Below are positions 25,972 to 35,140 of a DNA stretch of 64,000 nt, piece by piece. A program made the position numbers and the translations under genes. Origin of the DNA: Corynebacterium hindlerae (lineage in GTDB: Bacteria; Actinomycetota; Actinomycetes; Mycobacteriales; Mycobacteriaceae); contig NZ_CP059833.1 in the NCBI RefSeq assembly GCF_014117265.1, positions 1,085,069-1,149,068 on the forward strand. The letters run 5' to 3'. Numbering within the stretch: position 1 is the stretch's first letter; each line of letters starts with the position of its first letter. The notes under the pieces were generated by a model that searched no databases, had not been told where the DNA came from, and saw only the letters and a program-made list of their open reading frames with translations.

Positions 25972-27210
25972 ATGCAACCCAACATGCAAATAACCAACAG
26001 CACGCTTGTGCCCGCGTTGTTGTCATTGCCTTGGGATATCCCGCTGGAAGAATGGCCCACTGATCTGCTCGCGAGCCTGCCTCGCGGAATCTCACGCCAC
26101 GTTGTTCGCTTTGTTAATGCGGATGACCGGGTGATCGCTATTAAGGAAATCGGGCAAAAGGTCGCCTACCACGAGTACCGTACGCTCCGAGAGCTTTCGC
26201 GGATGGGTGCCCCGGCAGTGCGGCCGTTAGCCGTCATCACTGGGCGTCGTGACGCTAACGGCGAGGAGCTCACCGCAGCTCTCGTCACAGAACATCTGGA
26301 ATATTCGTTGCCCTACCGTTTTGTGTTCTCCCAAAGTATGCGCCCCGAAACCGCCACGCGTCTCATCGACTCCCTCGCCGTCCTGCTCGTCAGGCTTCAT
26401 TTGCTCAACTTCTATTGGGGCGACGTCAGCCTGTCCAACACACTGTTTCGCAGGGACGCCGACGCTTTTTCCGGATACCTCGTCGACGCGGAAACCGGGG
26501 ACGTGCAACCGCACCTCAGCAAACAACGCCGCCTTCACGACCTCGAAATAGCCCGCGTCAACATCATCGGTGAGCTGATGGACTTGCAAAGCGGCGGGCT
26601 GCTGCCTACCGACGCCGATGCGATTGAAATCGGCGAGCGCATCGTAGAGAAATACCAATTGCTGTGGGACGCCCTCACCGCGGAGGAAGCAATCCCGTCT
26701 ACGGAATCCTGGCACATCCACCGGCGGATCGAAATGCTCAATGAGCTCGGTTTCGATGTGGGCGAGCTCAAGATCACCACTGGCGAGGAGGGGTCCGTCC
26801 TCAACATCAGGCCTCGCGTGGTCGACGCCGGCCACCACCACCGCGCTCTCATGAGACTCACTGGCCTGGACGTGCAGGAAGGGCAAGCCCGCCGCATCCT
26901 GAACACGATTGAGACCTACCGCGCCGTCGGTGAGCTGCACGACATCCCGCTCGAGCAAGTCGCACACCGCTGGCTCAGGGATGTGCTCGATCCCACGCTG
27001 GCAATCATCCCACCCGAATACTCTTCCAGGCTACAACCCGCGCAACTGTTCCACGAGATCATCGACCACCAGTGGTTTTTATCCGAAGAGGAAGGAAAAC
27101 CCGTGGATCTGGCCACCGCGGCGCAGTCCTACGTGGACAATGTTCTACCGAACCGGCCAGATGAGAAACGAATGCTGGATCTGGATCCGAACGACGAGCT
27201 ATCAGATTAA
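25972..27210 (+). CDS. DUF4032 family protein with kinase-like fold
   Basis: A 412-residue cytoplasmic protein. The start at 25972 is chosen because TGGAGG sits 6 bases upstream; the ATG at 25960 overlaps that ribosome site. The N-terminal half looks like an atypical (lipopolysaccharide/Kdo kinase-like) kinase: IAIKEIGQKVAYHEYRTLREL gives a candidate ATP-lysine and Glu, YWGDVSLSNTLF a candidate catalytic loop (Asp, Asn), and YLVDAETGD a DFG-like metal site. The C-terminal half matches the DUF4032 pattern (RVVDAGHHHRALMRLTGL, QEGQARRILNTIETYR). It lies 84 bases downstream of the sugar ATPase gene. No substrate is known; a regulatory or phosphotransfer role is only suggested by the fold. Confidence 0.78.
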   Translation: MQPNMQITNSTLVPALLSLPWDIPLEEWPTDLLASLPRGISRHVVRFVNADDRVIAIKEIGQKVAYHEYRTLRELSRMGAPAVRPLAVITGRRDANGEELTAALVTEHLEYSLPYRFVFSQSMRPETATRLIDSLAVLLVRLHLLNFYWGDVSLSNTLFRRDADAFSGYLVDAETGDVQPHLSKQRRLHDLEIARVNIIGELMDLQSGGLLPTDADAIEIGERIVEKYQLLWDALTAEEAIPSTESWHIHRRIEMLNELGFDVGELKITTGEEGSVLNIRPRVVDAGHHHRALMRLTGLDVQEGQARRILNTIETYRAVGELHDIPLEQVAHRWLRDVLDPTLAIIPPEYSSRLQPAQLFHEIIDHQWFLSEEEGKPVDLATAAQSYVDNVLPNRPDEKRMLDLDPNDELSD

Positions 27211-27218
27211 CCGGGTCC

Positions 27219-27278
27219 AAATCGAGCGTACGGATGGGATTTTCCGGGCCTGAAAAATCCGATCCGTACGCTCGATTT
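27219..27278. repeat. 60-nt palindromic repeat, copy 1
   Basis: Arms of 17 bases (AAATCGAGCGTACGGAT and its exact complement) enclose a 26-base middle that itself pairs GGATTTT with AAAAATCC. The element lies between the convergent DUF4032 and rplE genes. A second copy with the same 19-base arm is at 35003-35062. Confidence 0.8.
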
Positions 27279-27295
27279 CGCAAGCCCCCTTATGC

Positions 27296-27324
27296 AAAAA
27301 CCCAGCACCAGAAGGTGCTGGGTT
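27296..27324 (-). terminator. Rho-independent terminator after rplE
   Basis: Arms AACCCAGCACC and GGTGCTGGGTT with a 4-base loop are followed, on the leftward strand, by a T-run (GGGTTTTTGC). It ends the rplN-rplX-rplE operon. Confidence 0.85.
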
Positions 27325-27340
27325 CTTCAGGCATCACTGA

Positions 27341-27913
27341 CTAGTGATCCGCCTGGCCTGGCTTCTTGAATGGGAAGCCCAGTTCGCGCAGCAGCGCGCG
27401 GCCTTCGTCATTGTTGGTAGCCGTGGTGACCACGGTGATGTCCATACCACGTGGACGATCAACCTTGTCTACGTCGATTTCGTAGAACATGGTCTGCTCG
27501 GTCAGGCCGAAGGTGTAGTTGCCGTGACCATCGAACTGCTGGTCAGACAGGCCACGGAAGTCACGAATACGTGGGAGGGCGACGGTCAGCAGACGGTCGA
27601 GGAATTCCCACATGCGGTCGCCACGCAGGGTAACACGGGCACCGATTGGCATGCCTTCACGGAGCTTGAAGTTTGCGATGGACTTCTTCGCACGGCGAAG
27701 CTCTGGCTTCTGACCGGTGATTGCGGTGAGGTCCTCGAGAGCGCCGTTGATCAGCTTGGAGTCACGAGCAGCGTCGCCGACACCCATGTTGACCACGATC
27801 TTGGTCAGACCTGGGATCTGCATGACGTTGTCGTACTTGAACTCATCGTTGAGCTTGGTACGGATCTCTTCGCGGTAACGGGCCTTGAGACGTGGAGTGT
27901 AGTTGTCGCTCAT
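27341..27913 (-). CDS. rplE: 50S ribosomal protein L5
   Basis: 190 residues, normal for L5, binding 5S rRNA at the central protuberance. The start at 27913 ([17 protein letters not shown]) is preferred over the frame to 27952, which would overlap rpl[22 protein letters not shown] and [20 protein letters not shown] are diagnostic. It is the last gene of the rplN-rplX-rplE run, one base after rplX, and ends at a strong terminator. Confidence 0.98.
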   Translation of the reverse strand: MSDNYTPRLKARYREEIRTKLNDEFKYDNVMQIPGLTKIVVNMGVGDAARDSKLINGALEDLTAITGQKPELRRAKKSIANFKLREGMPIGARVTLRGDRMWEFLDRLLTVALPRIRDFRGLSDQQFDGHGNYTFGLTEQTMFYEIDVDKVDRPRGMDITVVTTATNNDEGRALLRELGFPFKKPGQADH

Positions 27914-27914
27914 G

Positions 27915-28229
27915 TTAGATGTCCTTCCCGTTCTTGCGAGAAATGCGGACACGCTTGCCGTTCTCGTCTACGCGGTAGCCAACGCGGGTTGGGTTACCGT
28001 CGGAGTCCAGAACCATGACGTTGGAGACGTGGATTGGAGCTTCCTGGGTAACGATGCCGCCAGACTCAGCGCCGCGCTCTGGAGCAGAGTTCACGACGTG
28101 CTTCTTGATGCGGTTAACACCCTCGACGATGACCTTGTTGGTCTTTGGGAAAGCCTGGATGACCTTGCCCTTTGCGCCCTTGTCTGGGCCGGAGATGACG
28201 AGTACGTTATCGCCCTTGTGGATCTTCAT
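27915..28229 (-). CDS. rplX: 50S ribosomal protein L24
   Basis: 104 residues, the expected length. It carries the KOW motif at the start ([21 protein letters not shown], cut here at the motif core [13 protein letters not shown]) and GVNRIKKHV. It is an assembly initiator protein of the large subunit. It lies 3 bases after rplN and 1 base before rplE, in a tight operon. Confidence 0.98.
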   Translation of the reverse strand: MKIHKGDNVLVISGPDKGAKGKVIQAFPKTNKVIVEGVNRIKKHVVNSAPERGAESGGIVTQEAPIHVSNVMVLDSDGNPTRVGYRVDENGKRVRISRKNGKDI

Positions 28230-28232
28230 GGG

Positions 28233-28601
28233 TTAGATCACCTCCGGTGCGAGAGAAACGATCTTCATGAACTTCTTGTCACGAAGCTCACGAGCGACTG
28301 GGCCGAAGATACGGGTGCCCTTTGGCTCGTTGTCGTTCTTGATGATGACGGCAGCGTTCTCGTCGAAGCGGATGTAGGAGCCATCTGGACGACGGGTTTC
28401 CTTCTTCGCACGAACAACGACAGCCTTGACGATGTCGCCAGCCTTGACATTGCCGCCTGGAGCGGCTTCCTTGACAGTAGCGACGATGACGTCGCCAATG
28501 CCAGCAAAGCGTCGGGTAGAGCCACCGAGAACGCGGATGCACAGGATTTCACGTGCACCAGTGTTGTCGGCAACCTTCAGACGCGATTCTTGCTGAATCA
28601 C
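28233..28601 (-). CDS. rplN: 50S ribosomal protein L14
   Basis: 122 residues, the standard length. It begins [19 protein letters not shown] and has the L14 core [16 protein letters not shown] and VRTKKE-type basic loop (VRAKKETRR), ending [10 protein letters not shown]. It heads the rplN-rplX-rplE operon. In many bacteria rpsQ lies immediately upstream; here rpsQ is over 7 kb away, separated by a metabolic gene block. Confidence 0.98.
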   Translation of the reverse strand: MIQQESRLKVADNTGAREILCIRVLGGSTRRFAGIGDVIVATVKEAAPGGNVKAGDIVKAVVVRAKKETRRPDGSYIRFDENAAVIIKNDNEPKGTRIFGPVARELRDKKFMKIVSLAPEVI

Positions 28602-28762
28602 TAGGGTCTCCTGACCTGGTTGAATCTTGATGTACGCCGGATTTCCGTCCCGAGCGCACGCGGTCGGTGTTACAGTTGTCGAAAATGAGCCGAAAAGAGC
28701 TCACGAGCTTTGCAACCACGCCAGCCTAGCACGCCGCCTATAGCACAACAAAATCTGTTTTC

Positions 28763-29428
28763 CTACGCGACGCGGTAAACATGCACCACCGGCTCGAAAC
28801 TTCGCGCGCCACCCCCATCGCGAAGCCTCACCTCAATCACTTCACCACGCTGCCGGACTTGGCTCCAGGCCAGGGATTCCCGCGTGGTATGGCGTCGATA
28901 AGCCGCAAAAGCGCTGAGCCGACGCCCAATGCTCAGCATTCCCCCATCGCCCAACTGGACTAGGTAGTGGCGGTCCCCAATGCCGTCGCGGTGAAGCTCG
29001 GGCAGCGCCTCAAGCCGCAGCTTATCGACGTCCAAAGGCTGGATCCGCTGCACCACCCCAAATCGGCGATGCTGTCCAGACGTGTCAACAATATGCAGCG
29101 GCGCACCAACCTGAACATTGACAATGCGGTCATACTCCCAGACCACAGGCTGCGCCTGATTACCATGCACCCCACGCACCGCCACCTGCTGTGCATCCAC
29201 TGAGATGGCCCACCGATCCACGTGCGCCACCGCTGGCCTGCCGTCTAACCGGCGCGGATACTCGGCACACAGCTTGGTTAACCGCACGGCAGCCGCCTCA
29301 TCATCCAGCTGCTGTACCCCAGCACTGTCCAACATTCGGAGCACATCAGCGAACTCCAAATCCGGTAGCGCTTCCCACAAATCTTGCACCAGAGAAAGCA
29401 AAGGTGGGATACGGGTCGGGTCTTTCAT
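28763..29428 (-). CDS. Hypothetical protein upstream of rplN
   Basis: A 221-residue soluble protein of unknown function with no signal peptide or TM. The N-terminal 60 residues are helical (LLSLVQDLWEALPDLEFADVLRMLD) and the rest is beta-rich with many Arg and Val residues (DRWAISVDAQQVAVRG, HYLVQLGDGGMLSIGRRLSAFAAY, RGEVIEVRLRDGGG). It lies 31 bases after the phosphoglucomutase gene in the same direction and may be the tail of that operon. No catalytic motif was recognised. The coding call rests on length, sensible composition and a GGGG-rich ribosome site at the ATG. Confidence 0.75.
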   Translation of the reverse strand: MKDPTRIPPLLSLVQDLWEALPDLEFADVLRMLDSAGVQQLDDEAAAVRLTKLCAEYPRRLDGRPAVAHVDRWAISVDAQQVAVRGVHGNQAQPVVWEYDRIVNVQVGAPLHIVDTSGQHRRFGVVQRIQPLDVDKLRLEALPELHRDGIGDRHYLVQLGDGGMLSIGRRLSAFAAYRRHTTRESLAWSQVRQRGEVIEVRLRDGGGARSFEPVVHVYRVA

Positions 29429-29459
29429 ATCCCCTAACCTACATATCCCACCTCAGTAG

Positions 29460-31088
29460 TTACATTCCCAGGTGTGCGCGCAGTTCCTCCGAAATTTCCG
29501 TCAGCCGCTGCTGGGCGGCCTCCCGAGGAACATCTTCGCCGGTTACCGGGAACACTACCTCTAGGTAGCACTTCAGTTTCGGCTCGGTGCCCGACGGCCG
29601 GACGATCACGCGGTCATCCCGCTCGGTGACAAAATACATGCCATCCGTTGCACCACACGGCAACGTGCCAGCGGCAAGATCAATGACCTCCGTCACCTTT
29701 GCACCGGCTAATTGCGTCGGTGGGTTTGTGCGCAGCGTATGCATGCCTTCCGCGATCAGCGAGAGGTCACTGACCCGGAACGTCAGTGGCGCGCTGAGAT
29801 ATAACCCATGCGTGCGAGCAAGATCATCGAGCGCATCCATGAGAGTACGGCCCTGAGCCTTCAGCTCCCCCACCAAGCTAGCGACCAACACCGAGGCGGA
29901 AATACCGTCTTTATCAGCCACCGCTGCCGGATCACAGCAGTATCCAATCGCTTCCTCGTAGCCGAACGCCAACTCCGGGGTTCGGGCGATCCATTTGAAA
30001 CCAGTCAAGGTGTTCTCATGGTGGAGCCCATGAGCCTTCGCGATCTGCCCGAGCAGCCGGGACGACACAATGGAGTTAGCAAAAGCTCCGGTAGCTCCAC
30101 GCGCTGCGATGTACTGTCCAAGCAGTGCGCCGGTTTCATCCCCACTGAGCTGTCGCCACTGTCCCGCAACGCGGGTAGCTACCGCGCAGCGGTCCGCATC
30201 GGGATCATAGGCGATGATAACATCAGCATCGATACTCTCGGCGTGACGTTTCGCCAGGTCAAGCGCACCTTGTTCCTCTGGATTCGGGAAAGATACCGTA
30301 GGGAAATCCGGATCTGGGTCTGCCTGCTCCGGCACTACCGACACAGTAAAGCCGAGTTCACTGAGGAGTTGGTGGCCGATCGCCCCGCCTACCCCGTGCA
30401 TTGGAGTCAGCGCAATGGTGACATCCCGGTGCTCCCCAGCGAGTGTTTTGGCTCGGGCAATGTACTCCTCCCGAGGGTCAACCTGCTCGATATTATCCGT
30501 GCTCAGCGCGATCTCATCCGCCATGGGAGCCGCTTCAAAAGCCGAGGCGATTTCCTTATCTGCCGGGGATACTAACTGAACCCCCTCAGCCGCGCCCGTG
30601 GCAACCCGGCCACCGAGATACACCTTGTAGCCGTTGTCTGCCGGCGGGTTATGCGACGCCGTCACCATAATGCCGGCGTCAGCGTGATACTTCTTCACCG
30701 AAAAAGCAGTAAGCGGTGTTGGGTTCTCAGGTGGTAGCACCAAGGCTCGTCCCCCCAAAGCCGAGATCACTTCGGCTGCGACCTGCTGAAACTTCTTCGA
30801 TCCGTGGCGGGCATCGCACCCCACGACGATCACTGGATCCGCACCAATCTTGCTCCGCAACCAGGCCGTGAGCCCATAGGTTACCCGGGTGATAACCGCC
30901 TGGTTGAGGCGTGATTCACCGGCCCCAACCTTGGCGCGCAGCCCTGCGGTACCAAACGCTAATGGCCCCTGGAAGCGCTGTGCCAGTTCAGCTTCGTCGC
31001 CGGCATCAACGAGTGTGAGAATCTCGGCTTTGGTCTCTGGATCTGGATCGTGCGCTGCCCAGTTCCGGGCGGTCTCGATCAGGCTCAT
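29460..31088 (-). CDS. pmmB: Phosphoglucomutase/phosphomannomutase (alpha-D-phosphohexomutase)
   Basis: A 542-residue mutase interconverting hexose or pentose 1- and 6(5)-phosphates. The phosphoserine loop is in [15 protein letters not shown], the metal loop in [12 protein letters not shown], the sugar loop [18 protein letters not shown] segment near FGYEEAIGY, and the phosphate-binding loop in [13 protein letters not shown]. Its start overlaps the deoC stop by 4 bases. In a deo operon its likely job is phosphopentomutase-like (ribose/deoxyribose 1-phosphate to 5-phosphate), linking deoD to deoC. The family is also used for hexose phosphates, so both are possible. Confidence 0.9.
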   Translation of the reverse strand: MSLIETARNWAAHDPDPETKAEILTLVDAGDEAELAQRFQGPLAFGTAGLRAKVGAGESRLNQAVITRVTYGLTAWLRSKIGADPVIVVGCDARHGSKKFQQVAAEVISALGGRALVLPPENPTPLTAFSVKKYHADAGIMVTASHNPPADNGYKVYLGGRVATGAAEGVQLVSPADKEIASAFEAAPMADEIALSTDNIEQVDPREEYIARAKTLAGEHRDVTIALTPMHGVGGAIGHQLLSELGFTVSVVPEQADPDPDFPTVSFPNPEEQGALDLAKRHAESIDADVIIAYDPDADRCAVATRVAGQWRQLSGDETGALLGQYIAARGATGAFANSIVSSRLLGQIAKAHGLHHENTLTGFKWIARTPELAFGYEEAIGYCCDPAAVADKDGISASVLVASLVGELKAQGRTLMDALDDLARTHGLYLSAPLTFRVSDLSLIAEGMHTLRTNPPTQLAGAKVTEVIDLAAGTLPCGATDGMYFVTERDDRVIVRPSGTEPKLKCYLEVVFPVTGEDVPREAAQQRLTEISEELRAHLGM

Positions 31089-31738
31089 GACAATTCACCC
31101 AGGATCGCAGCAGAAGCGGAAAGTCCTAGGCGGGTGGCGCCAGCTTCAACCATCGCGCAGGCATCCTTTGCAGTACGAATCCCACCGGAGGCTTTAACTC
31201 CAAGACGCCCACCCACGGTTTTCGCCATGAGCTCCACTGCATGGAGTGAAGCACCACCTGCCGGGTGGAACCCAGTGGAGGTCTTAACGAAGTCAGCCTT
31301 GGCACGTTCGGCTGCTTCGCAGGCTGCGACGATTTCTTCGTCCTCAAGTGCAGCTGATTCGATGATTACTTTCAGTACGCCTGGCGCTGGAACAGCTGCT
31401 CGCACTGCGGCGATCTCAGCTTCAAGTTCCTCCCATAGTCCCTGCTTGGCCAACGCCAAGTTGATGACCATGTCTACTTCTTCCGCGCCATCGGCCACGG
31501 CCCGAGCTGCCTCGGCAGCCTTGATTTCGGCTTTGACAGCTCCGGAAGGAAAACCAACTACAGTAGCAACGTGCAGGCCCTCTGGGACGGTGACGGGAAG
31601 ATGGCTCGGAGAGATGCACACCGAGTAGGTGCCCAGCTCCTGCGCTTCCTTGATTAAGTTGTTGACAGTGTCGACAGTTGCTTCTGGCTTCAACAGAGTG
31701 TGATCAATGAGCCGCGCGACAGCAGACTTTTCCAACAT
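31085..31738 (-). CDS. deoC: Deoxyribose-phosphate aldolase
   Basis: 217 residues, normal length. It cleaves 2-deoxyribose 5-phosphate to glyceraldehyde 3-phosphate and acetaldehyde. The Schiff-base lysine is in [10 protein letters not shown], the second key lysine in [11 protein letters not shown], and the N-terminal [12 protein letters not shown] is typical. AAGGAG lies upstream of the ATG. It is placed between the MFS transporter and phosphomutase genes in a nucleoside catabolic operon. Confidence 0.95.
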   Translation of the reverse strand: MLEKSAVARLIDHTLLKPEATVDTVNNLIKEAQELGTYSVCISPSHLPVTVPEGLHVATVVGFPSGAVKAEIKAAEAARAVADGAEEVDMVINLALAKQGLWEELEAEIAAVRAAVPAPGVLKVIIESAALEDEEIVAACEAAERAKADFVKTSTGFHPAGGASLHAVELMAKTVGGRLGVKASGGIRTAKDACAMVEAGATRLGLSASAAILGELS

Positions 31739-31792
31739 GGGACAAAACTCCTTGTCATTTGATTGTGAATCGAACTTGGCTACCAGCCGGGA

Positions 31793-33193
31793 TTACACCG
31801 CTGCTTGCCTTTCCCTAGACAACAACGCCCGATCTGCGAAGAAATAGATGACAGTGCCGACGATCGCTATCAGCGCCAGCGTCCACAGCACGGTGGCAAA
31901 CATCTGTCCTTGGCCAGTGGTGGCGCTAGACATACCACCGAACCAGCTCGCACCAATGTCTTGGAGTTTCGCGGTGTAAGCGATTCCGAGCGGGATAGCG
32001 ATATTGATGGTCAGGTTGTAGAAACCAATGGCGATGCCTGATTTCGCTGCCGTAATGTTCTGCAGCGCAGTGTTCACCAGCGGGGCGTACATCAAAGCGA
32101 ACCCAGTAGCAAACAGCACGATGGAAATGATCAGCGCGATGACGGAGACTTCAATGAGCACTGCTGAGAGCACCAAGGCCAGGATGATCATGCCCAGTGC
32201 GATAAAGATGGTGGTTCGAGAGCTGAGCACCTTACCAATAGCGCCGGAGAACACACCTGCTAGAACGGCACAAATGTAGCCTGGGACCATGAGCAGCGCA
32301 GCCTTATCTGGAGCTAGCCCGTGTAGTTCGGAACCTGCGTATGGCAGCAGGAAGATAAAACCAAGCTGCGTCGAGTAGATGATAAGCACCAGCACCAAAG
32401 CCCATACGTAGCGTCCGTTTTTGAAGAACTCGGGAGCAACAACCGCACCTTTGTGAGTCATAACGTGCCACGCGAACAGCGCAATACCCAGTACGGTTGG
32501 GATCAGCCACAGCGGATTAAACGCCTGCATGTACATGGTGAGGCTAGCAGCGAATACTGCAATCAACAGCAGGCCGAATACGTCCAGATGGCCTTCAACC
32601 GCGTCGTCCTCGGGAACCATCTTATGGATCACCGGAGCAGCCAACAGGAGGATCAACGGAACCAGGAACATCGCTGTCCATGACACATAGGTGGCGATGT
32701 AACCCGAGGTCAGTGCGCCAACAAGCAGGCCAAGCTGGAAAGCTGCGGTAGAGAAACCCAGGTAGGTTTTCTGATCCTTTTCCTCCAGGTGTTTGGTCAC
32801 ATAGATGACGTAGAGGGTTTCCGCTGCAGCCAAACCACACGTTTGGATTAGTCGGCCACTAAGGACCAGTGCCCAAGAACTGGACCCGAAGTATCCGAGC
32901 AAGGAGCCCACGCCGATAAGAGCGATACCGACCAGCATCAACTTCCGGATTGAGATCGAATCCGCGAGAGCGGCGTAGAACACTGCACCGATGCCGATAA
33001 CCACACCGGCCAACGATGCCTGGAGAGAAGCAGTGTTATCTGAGATGCCGAGCCCTTCAGCGATCGGCATCGTCATCGTCTTGAAGCCATTATCAACAAT
33101 CAGGCAAAAGACGAAGGAGAACAACAGGATTGGTACAGCAGCCTTGGGATTAAGATCATTGGCTGCGGGCCTGGTTTCTTGTGTGGTGTCCAT
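31793..33193 (-). CDS. MFS transporter (probably nucleoside-related)
   Basis: A 466-residue transporter with 12 or more TM segments, of the major facilitator superfamily. N-terminal KAAVPILLFSFVFCLIVDNGF, the loop between TM2 and TM3 (ALADSISIRKLMLVG) and SGRLIQTCGLAAAETLY are in line with DHA2-like MFS members. It is located between deoD and deoC, with spacings of 12 and 54 bases, so import of nucleosides or export of their products is likely. The substrate is inferred only from context. Confidence 0.82.
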   Translation of the reverse strand: MDTTQETRPAANDLNPKAAVPILLFSFVFCLIVDNGFKTMTMPIAEGLGISDNTASLQASLAGVVIGIGAVFYAALADSISIRKLMLVGIALIGVGSLLGYFGSSSWALVLSGRLIQTCGLAAAETLYVIYVTKHLEEKDQKTYLGFSTAAFQLGLLVGALTSGYIATYVSWTAMFLVPLILLLAAPVIHKMVPEDDAVEGHLDVFGLLLIAVFAASLTMYMQAFNPLWLIPTVLGIALFAWHVMTHKGAVVAPEFFKNGRYVWALVLVLIIYSTQLGFIFLLPYAGSELHGLAPDKAALLMVPGYICAVLAGVFSGAIGKVLSSRTTIFIALGMIILALVLSAVLIEVSVIALIISIVLFATGFALMYAPLVNTALQNITAAKSGIAIGFYNLTINIAIPLGIAYTAKLQDIGASWFGGMSSATTGQGQMFATVLWTLALIAIVGTVIYFFADRALLSRERQAAV

Positions 33194-33205
33194 GATCAGC
33201 GTCGC

Positions 33206-33922
33206 TTAGATCTTTGCTAGTGGGAGCGCAATTTCCATCATTGCAGTGAACGCGGTTTGGCGTTCTTCGGCAGTGGTGCGTTCTCCGGTGATGAGGTTGT
33301 CCGAGGCCGTGAAGATTCCGAGCGCGTCCACGCCGTGGCGCGCTGCGATTGCGTAGAGCGCAGCCGATTCCATTTCCACGCCGAGCACGCCCATCTTGGC
33401 CCACCGCTCGTTCACGGAGTCATCGTCGTTGTAGAAAACATCCGAGGAAAGGATGTTACCCACGTGGTATTTCGCACCCTGCTTTTCAGCTTCCTCGATG
33501 GCCACCTTCATCAGCTTCCAGGAAGCGGTAGGAGCCCAGGTTCCAGGGAGATTGTACTGGCTCATAAAGTTAGAGTCAGTGGACGCCGACATACCGATGA
33601 TGACGTCATAGAGATCTACGTTGCGCTGCATTGCCCCGCAGGAACCAACGCGAATAATCTGGGTGACATCGTAGAACTTAATCAGCTCTGAAGCGTAGAT
33701 GCCAATGGAAGGGATGCCCATGCCTGACCCCATGACGGACACTTCCGCGCCATCGTAGGTGCCAGTGAAGCCAAGCATGTTACGAACTCCGTTGAACTGG
33801 ACAACATTCTCGAGGTACGTATCGGCGATGAACTTGGCACGCAGCGGGTCGCCAGGCATGAGAACCGTTTTTGCGATTGGCGCGCCGTTTGGGTTGATGT
33901 GAGGGGTGGAAGTGGTAGACAT
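33206..33922 (-). CDS. deoD: Purine-nucleoside phosphorylase (DeoD type)
   Basis: 238 residues, the length of hexameric DeoD enzymes. It phosphorolyses purine (deoxy)nucleosides. Marks are TPHINPNGAPIAKTVLMPGD with the phosphate-site residues, MGMPSIGIY-like GSGMGIPSIGIYASEL, IIRVGSCGAM, the base-site GVEMESAALYAIAA and TASDNLITGE with the catalytic Asp. GAGGAGG precedes the ATG. It is the first structural gene of the deo operon, preceded by a strong promoter at 33964-33992. Confidence 0.95.
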   Translation of the reverse strand: MSTTSTPHINPNGAPIAKTVLMPGDPLRAKFIADTYLENVVQFNGVRNMLGFTGTYDGAEVSVMGSGMGIPSIGIYASELIKFYDVTQIIRVGSCGAMQRNVDLYDVIIGMSASTDSNFMSQYNLPGTWAPTASWKLMKVAIEEAEKQGAKYHVGNILSSDVFYNDDDSVNERWAKMGVLGVEMESAALYAIAARHGVDALGIFTASDNLITGERTTAEERQTAFTAMMEIALPLAKI

Positions 33923-33963
33923 GTGTCCTCCTCTTCAAAGGGAATGAATGTTCTTCTTCCCTC

Positions 33964-33992
33964 ACAATAACCCCCTAGGGCACATTTGACAA
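33964..33992 (-). promoter_or_regulatory. Promoter of the deoD-MFS-deoC-pmmB operon
   Basis: Leftward -35 TTGTCA (complement of 33987-33992) and -10 TATTGT (complement of 33964-33969) are spaced by 17 bases, about 42 bases before the deoD start. It lies beside the candidate DeoR operator. Confidence 0.6.
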
Positions 33993-34030
33993 TGCCTTCA
34001 TTTACAATTGTTCCACATTTAGATAAATGT
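33981..34030. promoter_or_regulatory. Candidate DeoR operator cluster
   Basis: Two direct near-repeats, CATTTGACAATG and CATTTACAATTG, lie over and just upstream of the -35 box, next to a palindrome ACAATTGT (34004-34011) and ACATTTAGATAAATGT (34015-34030). The arrangement is consistent with repression by the adjacent SorC-type regulator. The exact operator is inference. Confidence 0.5.
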
Positions 34031-34977
34031 CACACGCTATCCAAATTAAGAACACGCAGTGCGGTCACATGATCAATGACTACATGCGTAGCCATCCCCA
34101 TCGCCAACGCTGTCTTAATGGCCTCAGCTTTATTTACGCCGCCAGCCACCAATACCCTCAGCGGACGCTCCCCTAAGTCACTCAACGAGATTCCGATCGT
34201 ACGGGCATCAATACGGGGATTGGCAATGTCTCCTGACGCAGTAAAAAACCTCGAACACGCGTCGCCCACCGCCGTTGCAAGTAACGATTCGGTTTCACTG
34301 TCAGACAAATACCCCAAATTCAACAGCAGGCTTTCGCGGTGCACGTCCCCCACCGTAAACACCACCAAATCCGACGACGCGCCAGCTGCCATCACTTTAG
34401 CTACGTGACGATCCTTTACCACAAGCTCTTTTGTCACCACATCATCCAAGATCACGGGTAACGGCAGCATTTTCATCTCAGCATTAAATGCCCGAGCAAA
34501 CCGCGACAACGTAGCAATGTCTTTGGTGTTCAGGTCGGTGTGTGAATGCCCGCCCTTTAGCTGGATTACTTCGACGCCACGCAGATTCTGCTCCCGCAGA
34601 TGTTCCGACACAGCAAACATGGTGTTGCCCCAGGAAACACCAACCTTCATGTCGTCATGAACAAGCTCTTCCACCAGTGCAGCACCAGCAGCGCCGAGGC
34701 TTGCCAACAGCTCAGCCGCGCTATTGTTTGCCGGACGCACCACGCGGGCATCCGCTAAACCAAACTCCGCTTTAAGCTGTTCCACCAGCTCGTCCGCTCG
34801 CTCGCGCGGATCATGGAGCGAGATCACCACATACCCTTTATCCCGAGCTAACTGCAGCAATTTGGACACCGTCGGCCGAGAAATCCCCAACTCGCGCGCC
34901 ACATCTGCTTGGCTCAGGCCACTGAGGTAATACAATTTGGCCGCATCGACAGCTTGTGCATCACGAAAATCTAACAC
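34030..34977 (-). CDS. deoR: SorC/DeoR-type sugar-binding transcriptional regulator
   Basis: A 315-residue regulator with a GTG start and GAAGGT upstream. The N-terminal helix-turn-helix is DAAKLYYLSGLSQADVARE followed by LGISRPTVSKLLQLARDKGYV (residues about 12-52). The C-terminal 250 residues form the SorC-family effector domain (VGVSWGNTMFAV, VFTVGDVHRESLL, VLVAGGVNKAEAIKTAL). This matches the B. subtilis DeoR kind, not the E. coli one. It is located immediately upstream of the deo operon, with the operator cluster between, so deoxyribose 5-phosphate or a related sugar phosphate is the likely inducer. Confidence 0.88.
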   Translation of the reverse strand: MLDFRDAQAVDAAKLYYLSGLSQADVARELGISRPTVSKLLQLARDKGYVVISLHDPRERADELVEQLKAEFGLADARVVRPANNSAAELLASLGAAGAALVEELVHDDMKVGVSWGNTMFAVSEHLREQNLRGVEVIQLKGGHSHTDLNTKDIATLSRFARAFNAEMKMLPLPVILDDVVTKELVVKDRHVAKVMAAGASSDLVVFTVGDVHRESLLLNLGYLSDSETESLLATAVGDACSRFFTASGDIANPRIDARTIGISLSDLGERPLRVLVAGGVNKAEAIKTALAMGMATHVVIDHVTALRVLNLDSV

Positions 34978-35002
34978 ACCTTCGATTATGTCATTGCCAG
35001 CG

Positions 35003-35062
35003 AAATCGAGCGTACGGATGGTACGATTTACGATCGAAAAATCCCATCCGTACGCTAAATTT
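35003..35062. repeat. 60-nt palindromic repeat, copy 2
   Basis: Left arm AAATCGAGCGTACGGATGG (35003-35021) and right arm 35044-35062 pair at 17 of 19 positions. The left arm is identical over 19 bases to the copy at 27219. It lies between deoR and the upstream membrane-protein gene, where a terminator would be expected. Confidence 0.8.
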
Positions 35063-35140
35063 CCGGTGCTTATCTAACCACCCCGAGCACTTATTCACGT
35101 GTATCCGGGAGCGGGGTTGCCGTCGTAAAGGCGCCAGCGC

